From positions 1,704,001 through 1,768,000 of the forward strand of contig NC_011761.1 in NCBI RefSeq assembly GCF_000021485.1: DNA of 64,000 nucleotides, read 5' to 3'. The position numbers and the translations under genes were made by a program. The stretch's first letter is position 1; the number at the start of each line of letters is the position of its first letter. This document shows positions 41,133 to 50,009 of the stretch, one piece after another. A model generated the notes under the pieces. The model was not told where the DNA came from and did not search any database. It saw nothing but the letters and a program-made list of their open reading frames with translations. Source of the stretch: Acidithiobacillus ferrooxidans ATCC 23270 (GTDB lineage Bacteria; Pseudomonadota; Gammaproteobacteria; Acidithiobacillales; Acidithiobacillaceae).

Positions 41133-42836
41133 TCAGCGCACTTGCCGTCCTGCCGATGCGCTCCATGCGTCGTTTTTTGCAATGGACCGGCCAACAGCAC
41201 TGAGTACCGCCTGCAAAGCGGCCTCAGTGGTATCCTCGCCAAAAGCCACCGCAGACCTCGCCTGACCATGATCCACCCTGACCCGGACGCAGGCCATGGC
41301 GCGGGCGCCGGTGCCGCTACCGAGGGCATGCTGGTCGAACTGTTCCACCTCGGCACGAACGCCCCGACTCTGGATCAGCGCATCGACCAAGGCGCCTACG
41401 GCGCCACTCCCCTTGCCCTGTAAAATGTGCGGCTGTGCCTCCGGGCCAACCACCACGGTCCCTGCGACCTGCTCCCCTTCCCGGCTGAGACGGTAGCGTC
41501 GCAGGTGCCAATCCTCCGTGGTATGGCAGTAATGGCTCTCGAACAGGGCGAAAATCTGCGCTGAGCTGACTTCACCCGTCTCCTGCTCGGAAGTCGCCTG
41601 CACTACGGCGCTGAAGTCCTGCGCCAACCAGCGCGGCAAGGAAATACCGTGGTCGCGCTCCAGCACATGGGCGACACCGCCCTTCCCGGACTGGCTGTTG
41701 ATGCGCACCACCTCCTCGTACCTGCGCCCCAGATCGGCGGGATCGATGGGCAGATAGGGCACCTCCCAGACAGCATCTTCCCGTCCCCGCCGATGGTGCA
41801 TGCCCTTGCGAATGGCGTCCTGATGACTGCCGGAAAACGCCGTGTAGACCAGTTCGCCAAACCAGGGATGACGCGGCGGCACGACCATACCCGTACACGT
41901 GGTATAGATCTCCGCGATTTCCGTGCCCATGGACATATCCAGTTGCGGATCAATGCCCTGAGAGTAAAGATTCATGGCCATGGTGAGGATATCCATGTTG
42001 CCGGTCCGCTCGCCGTTGCCGAAGAGGGTGCCCTCTACCCGGTCGGCGCCGGCCAACACCGCCAGTTCCGCCGCCGCCACCGCGCAACCGCGGTCATTGT
42101 GGTTGTGCACACTGATTTTCACGTGCTCCCGTCCGCGCAAGTGGTCGCAGAACCATTCAATCTGGTCCGCGAAGACATTGGGCATGGACGATTCGACGGT
42201 GGCAGGCAGGTTGAGGATCACCGCCTGCCCCTGGTCGGGCCGCCAGACCGCGTTGACTGCCTCGCAGATCTCCACTGCGTAGTCCGGCTCGGTGGCGCTG
42301 AAGCTCTCCGGCGAATACTGAAAGACCCATTCCGTCTCTGGACAGCGTGCGGCCCCGTCCTTCACCCACTCCGCGCCTCGCACGGCAATGTCCTGGATGC
42401 CCTCCCGATCCAGGCCAAACACCTGTTCGCGCTGAGCCGGGTTGGTGGAGTTGTAGACATGGACAATCGCCCGCCGTACCCCTTTCAAGGCCTCGTATGT
42501 GCGGTCAATCAGGGCTTCCCGCGCCTGGGTGAGCACCTGGATGGTCACCTGCTCGGGGATACGATCTTCTTCAATGATGCGCCGCACAAAGTCAAAATCT
42601 GGTTGGGAGGCGGCGGGAAAACCGACCTCGATCTCCCGAAAGCCCATACGTACGAGCAAGTCGAACATCCGGAGCTTTTGCTCGACGCTCATGGGGGAGA
42701 GCAGCGCCTGATTGCCATCGCGCAGATCGACGCTGCTCCAAACGGGCGCGTGGTGCATACGGCGGTTAGGCCAGCGCCGGTTCGGTTTGTGAACGGGCGC
42801 GAAGGCGCGGTAACGGCGGTGGTTGAAGGTCCCCAT
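41133..42836 (-). CDS. leuA: 2-isopropylmalate synthase (long, type 2)
   Basis: A 567-residue enzyme. The HMGL-like barrel begins with SSVDLRDGNQAL, with HNHNDRGCAVA as the metal site. The C-terminal LeuA dimer regulatory domain is present (about 430-560). It joins acetyl-CoA and 2-oxoisovalerate, the first step of leucine synthesis. I start at the ATG at 42836, eight bases after CAGGAGA; the frame is open to 42947. It is divergent from an Lrp-family gene that may control it (inference). Confidence 0.94.
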   Translation of the reverse strand: MGTFNHRRYRAFAPVHKPNRRWPNRRMHHAPVWSSVDLRDGNQALLSPMSVEQKLRMFDLLVRMGFREIEVGFPAASQPDFDFVRRIIEEDRIPEQVTIQVLTQAREALIDRTYEALKGVRRAIVHVYNSTNPAQREQVFGLDREGIQDIAVRGAEWVKDGAARCPETEWVFQYSPESFSATEPDYAVEICEAVNAVWRPDQGQAVILNLPATVESSMPNVFADQIEWFCDHLRGREHVKISVHNHNDRGCAVAAAELAVLAGADRVEGTLFGNGERTGNMDILTMAMNLYSQGIDPQLDMSMGTEIAEIYTTCTGMVVPPRHPWFGELVYTAFSGSHQDAIRKGMHHRRGREDAVWEVPYLPIDPADLGRRYEEVVRINSQSGKGGVAHVLERDHGISLPRWLAQDFSAVVQATSEQETGEVSSAQIFALFESHYCHTTEDWHLRRYRLSREGEQVAGTVVVGPEAQPHILQGKGSGAVGALVDALIQSRGVRAEVEQFDQHALGSGTGARAMACVRVRVDHGQARSAVAFGEDTTEAALQAVLSAVGRSIAKNDAWSASAGRQVR

Positions 42837-42977
42837 GATCCAATCTCCTGCGGCAAGTGACGATGGACGCAGTATAGGGAAGAAGTCGCAACAGGTGCTT
42901 GCGAATTGGGGCCGAAAAAGAGAGTATGTCGCATGATTATTGCGCACTAACCCCCATTCACGGAGTAATATTGTGCT

Positions 42978-43463
42978 ATGAAGTCGAAATCCCCTGCCAG
43001 CGAATTAGATCGCTACGACCGCCGCATTCTGGAGGAACTACAGCGCGACGGCGGACTCAGCAATCAGCGTCTCGCCGAGCGTATCGCTTTGTCCCCCTCC
43101 CCCTGCCTGCGCCGGGTGCAGGCGTTGGAAGAAGCCGGGATCATCCGCAAGCGTGTGGCTCTGCTGGACCCGCAACGTCTGGGCCTGGCGCTGATGGTGC
43201 TGATGCACATCAGCATGGACCGCCATACCCCCGAGCGCTTTGAGCATTTTGAGGCAGAAATCAGCAACTCGCCGGAGGTGCTGGAGTGCTACCTCATCAC
43301 GGGCCATGATGCGGATTACCAGATCAAGGTCGCCGTGCGCGATATGGCGCATTTCCAGGATTTTCTGCTCCATCGCCTGACACGCATCGAGGGGGTGACC
43401 GGCGTGCATTCCAGCTTTGTGCTGCGCAGGGTGGTGGATACGACAGAGTTGCCGGTGTATTGA
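42978..43463 (+). CDS. Lrp/AsnC-family transcriptional regulator
   Basis: A 161-residue protein. The N-terminal HTH is LDRYDRRILEELQRDGGLSNQRLAERIALSPSPCLRRVQALE. The RAM ligand domain has HDADYQIKVAVRDMAHF and the ending GVHSSFVLRRVVDT. Typical Lrp length. The divergent position from leuA suggests control by leucine or a related amino acid (inference). Confidence 0.92.
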   Translation: MKSKSPASELDRYDRRILEELQRDGGLSNQRLAERIALSPSPCLRRVQALEEAGIIRKRVALLDPQRLGLALMVLMHISMDRHTPERFEHFEAEISNSPEVLECYLITGHDADYQIKVAVRDMAHFQDFLLHRLTRIEGVTGVHSSFVLRRVVDTTELPVY

Positions 43464-43510
43464 TCACCACGGCGAGGGGCAATGGCCAGGACAGCCCCAG
43501 CCTCTATCCA

Positions 43511-43570
43511 TCTTTGCGGCCACCCGAATCCTGTCTGGGCCAAGGCCCGGCAAGATGCCATCGGCCGCCT
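43511..43570 (+). repeat. Imperfect direct repeat, left copy
   Basis: About 60 bp that match 47311-47368 in the same orientation at roughly 80% (hand count), including GGCCACCCGAAT and ATGCCATCGGC. The copies lie 3.8 kb apart and bracket the porin, TDT transporter and LysR genes. Confidence 0.7.
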
Positions 43571-43595
43571 GGCAGCCACCGAAGCGGTATTCCTC

Positions 43596-44882
43596 TCACG
43601 AAAAGCGGTATTGCAGCATCAAGCGATCATCGATGAAGGTACCGTGATAGCCCCCATAGGGATTGCTGTGATCGAGGGCGAGGCGGTTACGCAGGGATAG
43701 GCCTTTCCAGAAGCCGCCCGGGCTGTAGGTCACATCCAGGTAATTGGCGTCCACATTGGGCAGATAGGGCGCGGTATCATACATGCTGTACGAATATTTG
43801 ATGCGCACCTGGCGGAGGGGATGCAGCAAGAAACCGAATTTCCAGGCGTGGCCCGAGGCGGACGCGTCCACCAGACCGTAATCCATGATGCTGGTGTACA
43901 GAGGGTCGGCGCTGTATTGCTGGGTATAGGGTGAGATGAAGCCCCCGTTGTACAAGGTCTGGCCGTTGGCCAAGGTGACGGCGCGGGAGGGAATCTGGTC
44001 ATAAGCGGCGAAGATCTGCCCCGTCACACCGTCGAAATCTCCCTGAATCCCCGCCATACCGCCGTAGACCGTGGAATTCACCGGCCCCGCCAGTTGCGCG
44101 CCGTTGGCCCATTCCCGGTCATACTGAAAATCGGCGAAGGGCCGGAAATGCCCCACCAGGGTTGGAGTGGTGTAACCCAGAGTGCCATAGAACATGTTCG
44201 TGAGACCGTAAAAGCGATAGAACCAGGCGGTCGCGTGGACACCCATGAGACGCCCTTTGAGGCCAAAGGCCAGGGTGCCGATGCTATTGTCGGGTAGATA
44301 GCTGTAATGATCGTTGAAATTCAGCAGGGTCTGGCGGTGATAGTCGGCCTGAATGCGGTTTTTGAAGCGGAATTCACGGATACCGATGATCTGGAGATTT
44401 TTGATGGGGGTCACCCGTATCGCTACCGCCTGAAAGGTACTGGGGATCATGAAGGCGTCCGAGGGGTTCATCCACGGGGTATTGAGGAGTAGGTTCCCCA
44501 CCCGCAACTGCACCCACGGGTCTTGGTACTGTAGATAAGCCTGCCCCAGAACGTTGAGGGAGGTGCGGTCACCCATAAGCAGGGGGTCCAGATGACTCTG
44601 CCCGCCGCCGGTGTCGTTCGCCCCCAGGTCGTTGGCCGTGTAGAAGGCCACTGCCGCGCTTATCCCGTAGACGGGAGCCGTCTGCACCCTGAGCATGCCG
44701 CCCAGGGAATAGGCATACTTATCGGGCAGCGACGAGCCGCCATAGAGCTGATTGAAATAATAGGATCGAATGTTGCCGCTCACTTGGCTCTGCATGAGCC
44801 AATCCTTGAGGGTTTCCGCATGGGACAAAGCGGGAGCCGCCAGAGTAGCGGAAAGAATCGCGGCCAAAATCGGTTTTTTCAT
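43596..44882 (-). CDS. Outer-membrane porin-like beta-barrel
   Basis: A 428-residue protein. The signal peptide is KKPILAAILSATLAAPALSHA (residues 2-22). The rest alternates hydrophobic and polar residues rich in Y, W, G and N. It ends with a barrel closing strand, LMLQYRFS. It resembles OprD-like porins of other Proteobacteria, but the substrate is unknown. I start at the ATG at 44882 with CGGAGA upstream. It lies 78 bases after the TDT gene on the same strand and is likely co-transcribed. Confidence 0.78.
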   Translation of the reverse strand: MKKPILAAILSATLAAPALSHAETLKDWLMQSQVSGNIRSYYFNQLYGGSSLPDKYAYSLGGMLRVQTAPVYGISAAVAFYTANDLGANDTGGGQSHLDPLLMGDRTSLNVLGQAYLQYQDPWVQLRVGNLLLNTPWMNPSDAFMIPSTFQAVAIRVTPIKNLQIIGIREFRFKNRIQADYHRQTLLNFNDHYSYLPDNSIGTLAFGLKGRLMGVHATAWFYRFYGLTNMFYGTLGYTTPTLVGHFRPFADFQYDREWANGAQLAGPVNSTVYGGMAGIQGDFDGVTGQIFAAYDQIPSRAVTLANGQTLYNGGFISPYTQQYSADPLYTSIMDYGLVDASASGHAWKFGFLLHPLRQVRIKYSYSMYDTAPYLPNVDANYLDVTYSPGGFWKGLSLRNRLALDHSNPYGGYHGTFIDDRLMLQYRFS

Positions 44883-44960
44883 GACTATCTCCGTTCTTTC
44901 GTGCCTCGTTGATAAAAATGCCGGCATCTTGGGCACTGTCGATGGCCCGGCGGATCGCTT

Positions 44961-46175
44961 TTATCTCAAGCGGTCCATGAGGGACTCCTTGTTGGATCCA
45001 GGAGAATGATGTGGGTTGGCCTCTGGTGGACACTCGGGTTCCAGCATCCCGGTCTCTTCCGACAAACAGGGGGCGCGGAACAAGGAACCGGTCCACATGC
45101 CCACGAGGCTACGCTGGGTCACCAACCCCCAGAAGGCGGCCAGCATTACCGTGAACACGGCGCCCAGCACCAGGAAAGGCAGGTAATGGGTATCTTTGAA
45201 CAACAGATAGGTAGACGAATCGTAGACGCCCAGCGGGAAGGTGAAGCCCCACCAACCCATGTTGTAGGGTAGCCCCTCACCGAGATACCGCAGGGTAAAA
45301 AAGACTGCCATGCACAGCCACCAGGTGCCGAAACCCCAGAGCAGCAGCGCTACCATGAGTCCCGCCATGTGGTCAAACTGGGCCATGGGTATCAAGGAGG
45401 TCCCTGTGAACACATGCCCATCTGCATCGCCCAGGGTGATCATGGCCATGGCGCCGGTGCCGATTGGTCCTAGGGGCAACCAGGAGGACACGGCCATGTC
45501 CCGGTGGGGCAGGCGATGCAGGGTCAGGCGCAGGAACAAGATAGTCAAAATTCCCAGAGACAGCGGTACCGAAACGGCCCAGAACACATAACTCACGTAG
45601 AGGACAGGCACTCCTAGCCAGGGCGCCACGTGCTGGGCCACCAAGCCACCGCTGGCCGCAGCCACCTCCGGCGGCACGATGGGCAGCAGCCAAGCGGCGG
45701 TCATCCGCTCCAGGCTGTGAACTTGGCTGGTAAACATGAAAAATGGCACCAGAAGGACCGAGATGACGGCCAGGACGGCATCCACCCACCACCAGCCATA
45801 GGCCCAGAGAGCAGAGTTGGCGGTCACCGGCCGTATCAGGATCATGCCATTGACGATGGTAGCGAAGCCCATGGGAATGCAACCGATGAACAAAGACTGC
45901 ACCGGATGGTCGAACAAGCGGCGAAAACTGTCTGGGAAGACCAGCGCCCGGCCCAGGAATAGAGCCGAAAACAGCACGAAAAAGAAAACGTTGGCGCACC
46001 AAAGGGCCTGTGCCGCCGGGTGGAGTAGGCCGTGGGCCAGGGGAAAATCTTCCAGCATCAGCGCCAGGATGCCCGTTCCCATGGTGGCGGCAAACCAGTT
46101 GGGTGTGAAATGGCGGATGATTTCACCGGGATCGTTGTTGGGCACAGCGGAAAACAAATTCATGAGAATATTCAT
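44961..46175 (-). CDS. TDT-family transporter (Mae1/TehA/Ssu1/SLAC1 fold)
   Basis: A 404-residue protein with about ten membrane helices. Features are FTPNWFAATMGTGILAL at the N-terminus and GWWGFTFPLGVY near the C-terminus, both typical of the family. Members move malate, tellurite-related anions, sulfite or chloride. A sulfite role is attractive in a sulfur oxidiser but is only inference. The neighbouring porin and divergent LysR regulator make a plausible uptake or efflux unit. Confidence 0.82.
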   Translation of the reverse strand: MNILMNLFSAVPNNDPGEIIRHFTPNWFAATMGTGILALMLEDFPLAHGLLHPAAQALWCANVFFFVLFSALFLGRALVFPDSFRRLFDHPVQSLFIGCIPMGFATIVNGMILIRPVTANSALWAYGWWWVDAVLAVISVLLVPFFMFTSQVHSLERMTAAWLLPIVPPEVAAASGGLVAQHVAPWLGVPVLYVSYVFWAVSVPLSLGILTILFLRLTLHRLPHRDMAVSSWLPLGPIGTGAMAMITLGDADGHVFTGTSLIPMAQFDHMAGLMVALLLWGFGTWWLCMAVFFTLRYLGEGLPYNMGWWGFTFPLGVYDSSTYLLFKDTHYLPFLVLGAVFTVMLAAFWGLVTQRSLVGMWTGSLFRAPCLSEETGMLEPECPPEANPHHSPGSNKESLMDRLR

Positions 46176-46234
46176 CCAGACTAAAATCTTGAGTTGTAGT
46201 TTGTATTTGGATCAAAGTGTCATCCAATGCTATT

Positions 46235-46250
46235 TTCTAATTGAAGAAAT
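46235..46250. promoter_or_regulatory. Possible LysR operator
   Basis: TTTCTaattgaAGAAA is a 5-6-5 inverted repeat of T-N-A type in the 110-base divergent promoter region between the TDT and LysR genes. LysR proteins usually bind such dyads. Confidence 0.45.
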
Positions 46251-46285
46251 AAGCACAGATAATTTCTTGAAAAGATAGAAAACGG

Positions 46286-47191
46286 ATGAATTCGGAAAAA
46301 CCAGACCCGGCCCTGCTGTTGATCTGGGCGCAAGCGGCCCGCTCAGGAAATCTGCACGCCGCCGCCGATTTGCTTTTCATGACCCAACCGGCCGTGTCCC
46401 ATCGCCTCAAACAGTTGCAGGAATGGGTAGGGGAACCTTTGTATCGACGCAATCGTCGCGGTATCGAGCCGAGTGAGACCGGGCTATGGCTCTTGCGGAT
46501 CGCAGAGCAGATCGAAGCGGCTTTGGCGGAAGCTCGGGCGTTGCGAGGGGATACCCGGGAGTTGTTGCGGGGATCTCTTGCCCTGGTGGCTAGCCACAGC
46601 AATGCCGAGACCCTCCTGCCACGGGCCATCGCCGATTTTCGTGCCCGCTATCCTGGGGTTGCCTTGCGCCTGGTCACCACCAACAGTCGTCGGGCCATAT
46701 CCATGCGTGACCAAGCGGATCTGATTTTTGTGGAAGACGACGCAGCATTATCCGGCGCCACCGACTGGACGCAGGAAACACTAGTGGAAACGGAGATCGT
46801 GGCGCTGGTCCCCGATCGACATCCATGGCTGGGACGATCCGAGCCTCTTTCCCTTTCATCCCTTGCCGAGGAAACCCTGGTTTGGCGGGAAGAAGGTTCG
46901 GGCATTCGTAACCATGTGATGCAAGCTTTTCAGAAACAGGGGATTTATCCTGAGATCCGGTATGAATTGAGCGGTCTTGCTGCCGTCCGCGACGCGGTGC
47001 GATGCGGGCTGGGGGTCGGTTTTGTCTCCGCACTCAACAGCGCCGGCCAACGGCCTGGCATTGCGACACTGACTACTACGCCCGTTATCCGCCACAAACT
47101 TTCGGTGCTGCACCGGCGTGCGCCAAGTCATAGCGCCAAGGCGTTCCTCGCGCTACTACAGCATATGGTGACGAGAGAAAATGCCGGGTAA
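46286..47191 (+). CDS. LysR-family transcriptional regulator
   Basis: A 301-residue protein. The N-terminal winged helix has AARSGNLHAAADLLFMTQPAVSHRLKQLQ. The co-inducer domain has LRGSLALVASHSNAETLLPRAI and the ending AFLALLQHM. It is divergent from the TDT-porin pair, the standard arrangement for a LysR regulator and its targets. The inducer is unknown. Confidence 0.92.
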   Translation: MNSEKPDPALLLIWAQAARSGNLHAAADLLFMTQPAVSHRLKQLQEWVGEPLYRRNRRGIEPSETGLWLLRIAEQIEAALAEARALRGDTRELLRGSLALVASHSNAETLLPRAIADFRARYPGVALRLVTTNSRRAISMRDQADLIFVEDDAALSGATDWTQETLVETEIVALVPDRHPWLGRSEPLSLSSLAEETLVWREEGSGIRNHVMQAFQKQGIYPEIRYELSGLAAVRDAVRCGLGVGFVSALNSAGQRPGIATLTTTPVIRHKLSVLHRRAPSHSAKAFLALLQHMVTRENAG

Positions 47192-47310
47192 ACAGAGCGC
47201 TCGACAGATACACACCATCCCGTTCTCACCTACTCCTACACCATCGGCCTGCCGTCGCTGTCATTTCCACGCCGTTGCTTGGCCCCGTGCCTTTACCAGG
47301 CTGACGGTCG

Positions 47311-47368
47311 TCTTCAGGGCCACCCGAATGCTGTCTGGACAAGGCCGACAAAATGCCATCGGCAGCAT
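47311..47368 (+). repeat. Imperfect direct repeat, right copy
   Basis: It matches 43511-43570 in the same orientation, with short indels. It lies in the gap between the LysR gene and ribB. No coding function is apparent. Confidence 0.7.
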
Positions 47369-47388
47369 AGTCGTCCCCCCCTATGCAC

Positions 47389-48060
47389 TCACAACAAAAT
47401 CGGGGTTTTTTTCTCTTGCAGGCGCAATGCCACTATATCCTCTATGGTAATGACCGGCAGGTCGTGCCGGACTGCGAAACGGACAATATCGTCTCCCTTG
47501 GCCATGCTGCCGTCCGGATTCATCAACTCGCAGAGCACCGCTGCAGGTTCCAGGCCCGCCAGTCGCGCCAGATCAACGGAACCTTCCGTATGCCCGCGCC
47601 TGCCTAATACCCCCTCCGGATGCGCACACAACGGAAAGATATGGCCGGGACGGGCGATATCCCAGGGCCGGGCGCCGGACGCGATAGCCGCCCGAATGGT
47701 AGTCACACGATCCGCTGCCGATACCCCGGTGGTCACCCCTTCCCGAGCCTCTATGGAAACCGTGAAGGCAGTACCGAAGCGGCTTTCGTTCTGTTGCACC
47801 ATGGGCGGCAAATCCAAGCGGGCCACATGCTCCGGGGTAAGGCACAAGCACACGATTCCGCTGCACTCACGGATCAACATCGCCATGGTCGCCACGGTCA
47901 GACGTTCGGCAGCGACAATAAGGTCACCTTCGTTTTCCCGATCGGAATCATCCAGGAGAATAACCGGGCGGCCGGCACGAATGGCCTCGAGTGCCCGCTG
48001 CCACTCCGGGCGGGCTACAGCAACATCACTCTTCAACAACATGGTAGTTTGAACAGACAT
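47389..48060 (-). CDS. ribB: 3,4-dihydroxy-2-butanone 4-phosphate synthase
   Basis: A 223-residue monofunctional RibB, with no fused RibA domain. Key motifs are [45 protein letters not shown] and [14 protein letters not shown]. It makes the four-carbon precursor of riboflavin from ribulose 5-phosphate. I start at the ATG at 48060, since GAGGAG precedes it. The frame is open to 48165 within the leader. Control by the FMN riboswitch upstream is clear. Confidence 0.95.
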   Translation of the reverse strand: MSVQTTMLLKSDVAVARPEWQRALEAIRAGRPVILLDDSDRENEGDLIVAAERLTVATMAMLIRECSGIVCLCLTPEHVARLDLPPMVQQNESRFGTAFTVSIEAREGVTTGVSAADRVTTIRAAIASGARPWDIARPGHIFPLCAHPEGVLGRRGHTEGSVDLARLAGLEPAAVLCELMNPDGSMAKGDDIVRFAVRHDLPVITIEDIVALRLQEKKTPILL

Positions 48061-48162
48061 GAAACGCTCCTCGCAGGTAGAAAAGGCGAAAAACATTTCA
48101 GGGCAAACGCGAACACACGGCGCTTTGTCGCGTGAAAACGCAACAAGCGTACCGTGCATCAA

Positions 48163-48304
48163 CATCTTCTTCCATCCGGACTGTGACCGTCGGCCCTGGA
48201 ATTACACCAGATCTGCTGACCTCGCGTGAACGCGAGCGCTCGCGGGCTTGCCCGACAACAAACAGGCTTACCGCCGGTGGGGAGTTTCGCCCCGCCCTGA
48301 AGAT
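48163..48304 (-). promoter_or_regulatory. FMN riboswitch (RFN element)
   Basis: On the minus strand the conserved RFN blocks appear in order: TTCAGGGCGGGGCGAAACT, CCCCACCGGCGGTA, AGCCCGCGAGC, GTCAGCAGATCTGGTG, AATTCCAGGGCCGACGGT and ACAGTCCGGATGGAAGA. A further imperfect hairpin at 48121-48149 lies between aptamer and ribB and may be part of the expression platform. FMN binding should lower ribB expression. Confidence 0.96.
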
Positions 48305-48354
48305 GAGTCCGGAATCTAGCACGACAAGGGCCCGATAGCCAACGGCCCATCACG

Positions 48355-48450
48355 CTACCTGAAACAATCCTCCAGCTGAATGTTCGGAAACATCATGAAA
48401 ATTACGGTAGTCGTCATCCGGGATGGCCCATTTTTGCCATTTTTGCGGCT
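48355..48450 (-). pseudogene. Decayed copy of the paiB end / pfpI start
   Basis: On the minus strand an ATG at 48417 opens MTTTVIFMMFPNIQLED and soon stops at 48355-48357. It matches the start of the intact DJ-1/PfpI protein (MTITVGFLVFPGLQLLD, ending its gene at 53550) at 10 of 17 positions. Just upstream, codons ending AKMGHPG and TGA match the PaiB end (GGKKDHPG). The DNA matches over about 80 bases, including GTCATCCGGGATGG. The rest of both genes is missing. The remaining sequence of 48451-48619 holds nothing I can identify. Confidence 0.65.
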
Positions 48451-48619
48451 GGTCATGCCCCTCGAAGGGCGCACCAGATCCGACATCGGGAAAATGCGTC
48501 ACGTCAGCGTGTGGACAAGGCCCCGGCCATTGGTTATCTCACGGCGAGTGCACTGGTCGCCACCATTGGCGACGCGAGGAACTTTTCATGGCCAGGGGAA
48601 ACTCCGCCTGCCAGAGCGA

Positions 48620-49333
48620 TCACGACAGCAACCCGAGCATCGCCGCCTGCAATACGGCGGCGGTCTTGTTGACGGCGTTCAGCTTGGCCATGGCCTTGCT
48701 GATGTGAAAATTGACCGTGCGCTCCGTAATATTAAGGATATTGGCGATTTCACCGGAGGTCTTGCCCTCGCCGGTCCAGCGCAGCACTTCCACCTCCCGG
48801 CAAGATAACTGTACGGCGATCTCCGGCTGGAGTTTGGGCGCGATAACGCGGATCATGCTGAGATGGACAGCTTGGACCAACCACAGGATATGGCAGGCCT
48901 TTGCTTGCCATTCTGCCGTGGTCACGGTTTCTCCAGCACGCGCCAAGGTCAACATGCCGCCCATCCCCCCGGCGTCGCGGCAGGTGTGGGCCAACCCGGC
49001 CCGCAGCCCAAATGAACGGGCCTCTTCCCACAGTTCGCGTGCAGGCGCAAACAAGTCATCGGACCAGACGACGGGAGACGGCGAACGCATGGCGTGCCGT
49101 ACCGTGGGATCGATGGCCTGGTATTCCTGCGCTTGATATCTGGCCTGCCAGACCGCAGGGTAGTTGCTGAACAGGACGGTTTTGGGACGCACAAGCGGAA
49201 GCGGCATGCGTAAGCCATAGGCGCAGTAATCGAATTCCAGCTTACGCGCCATTTCGGACGCCATCGCCAGCACCTGCCGTTCGCATTCGATGGACTGGAA
49301 TGTCTGCAGGAGATCTTCCTTCCAAGGATCCAA
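48620..49333 (-). CDS. afeR: LuxR-family quorum-sensing regulator AfeR
   Basis: A 237-residue protein. The N-terminal autoinducer-binding domain holds the usual W-x-Y, D-P and W positions (AVWQARYQAQEYQAIDPTV, then VVWSDD). The C-terminal LuxR HTH is LSCREVEVLRWTGEGKTSGEIANIL followed by ERTVNFHISKAMAKL. It should bind an acyl-homoserine lactone and activate lux-box promoters. The start is TTG at 49333, six bases after AAGGAGG. Gene order with the RsaM-like gene and luxI matches the afe locus of A. ferrooxidans. Confidence 0.92.
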   Translation of the reverse strand: MDPWKEDLLQTFQSIECERQVLAMASEMARKLEFDYCAYGLRMPLPLVRPKTVLFSNYPAVWQARYQAQEYQAIDPTVRHAMRSPSPVVWSDDLFAPARELWEEARSFGLRAGLAHTCRDAGGMGGMLTLARAGETVTTAEWQAKACHILWLVQAVHLSMIRVIAPKLQPEIAVQLSCREVEVLRWTGEGKTSGEIANILNITERTVNFHISKAMAKLNAVNKTAAVLQAAMLGLLS

Positions 49334-49417
49334 ATGTCCCTCCTTCCCGGGCGGGGTGAGATCGTGGAGGAGAAAGCATCGCCAACCAAGTCTCGCCGTG
49401 GATATCGCTTAATCAAC

Positions 49418-49433
49418 CTGTCAGGGTTGACAC
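49418..49433. promoter_or_regulatory. Second lux-type box, imperfect
   Basis: CTGTCAgggTTGACAC repeats the core of the afeI palindrome (CTGTCAaccTTGACAG), differing at four positions. It lies in the divergent gap between afeR and the RsaM-like gene, 61 bases before the latter's ATG. It could let AfeR control one or both. Confidence 0.6.
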
Positions 49434-49494
49434 TACCGCATCATGGGGTGATTCGGTAGCCTGTTCTTATCCGAATTTTCCTGGCAGGTGATCC

Positions 49495-49926
49495 ATGACA
49501 GTGCAGAACGGAATCGCGGTAAAACCGCAAGGATATGGATTCATGAGGTTGTCTCCCGATGGTTATGTGCGCCTGACACTGGAACAGTTTCAATGGATTC
49601 CTCTGGTGCATCTTTTGTCCGGCCTGGACCATGATGAATACCCTCCTCTTCACGAAGGGGCCAGTCAAACCCACATTTCCGGTTATACCGAATGGGTCAG
49701 CGAGACGGCGCCCGTCATCACCCTGGGGTGGGACTGGCGGATGGATGGGGCGTCAGGACAGGCCCGTTATCTCCGGACGGGATTCCCACGAAGCAACATC
49801 ATGCTGGTGGATGACCAGCGGCAGGATCTGGGTCCCGCCATTACAGCCAAACTACTGGAAGCAGCCATCGACAAGACGGCCTGGCCGGCTGTGATTCAGC
49901 GCCATATCATGGATAGATATGTTTGA
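49495..49926 (+). CDS. RsaM/DUF4902-like quorum-sensing modulator
   Basis: A 143-residue protein, equivalent by position to orf3 of the afe locus. Conserved-looking blocks are SGYTEWVSETAPVITLGWDW, FPRSNIMLVDDQRQDLGPAI and TAKLLEAAI. These resemble the RsaM family (DUF4902) found between luxI and luxR genes in Burkholderia, Pseudomonas and Acinetobacter. There it restrains signal synthesis. The family assignment is from memory of those sequences, not a search. AGGTGA precedes the ATG. It ends one base into the afeI palindrome region. Confidence 0.72.
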   Translation: MTVQNGIAVKPQGYGFMRLSPDGYVRLTLEQFQWIPLVHLLSGLDHDEYPPLHEGASQTHISGYTEWVSETAPVITLGWDWRMDGASGQARYLRTGFPRSNIMLVDDQRQDLGPAITAKLLEAAIDKTAWPAVIQRHIMDRYV

Positions 49927-49975
49927 CAAGCTGTCAACCTTGACAGCTTGTCAGAAACGGCGGGGCTGGTAGATT
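49925..49975 (+). promoter_or_regulatory. lux-type box and afeI promoter
   Basis: GACAAGCTGTCAA at 49925-49937 and its exact complement at 49940-49952 form a perfect 13-2-13 palindrome. Its 20-bp centre AGCTGTCAACCTTGACAGCT fits the LuxR-box pattern CTGT-N-ACAG. The right end overlaps a -35-like TTGTCA (49948-49953), 16 bases before a -10-like TAGATT (49970-49975). This is a class II LuxR activator layout. The box also overlaps the last codon of the RsaM-like gene. Confidence 0.85.
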
Positions 49976-50009
49976 CGCTTTCATAGACAAACTCTATGAG
50001 GATGACGAG

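Noticed and set aside
41649-42860. Long open frame (403 codons) opposite leuA
   Set aside because: Antisense shadow of a well-matched LeuA gene.
48380-48808. Plus-strand frames downstream of afeR
   Set aside because: They overlap the afeR gene or the paiB/pfpI remnant on the other strand and look like no protein.
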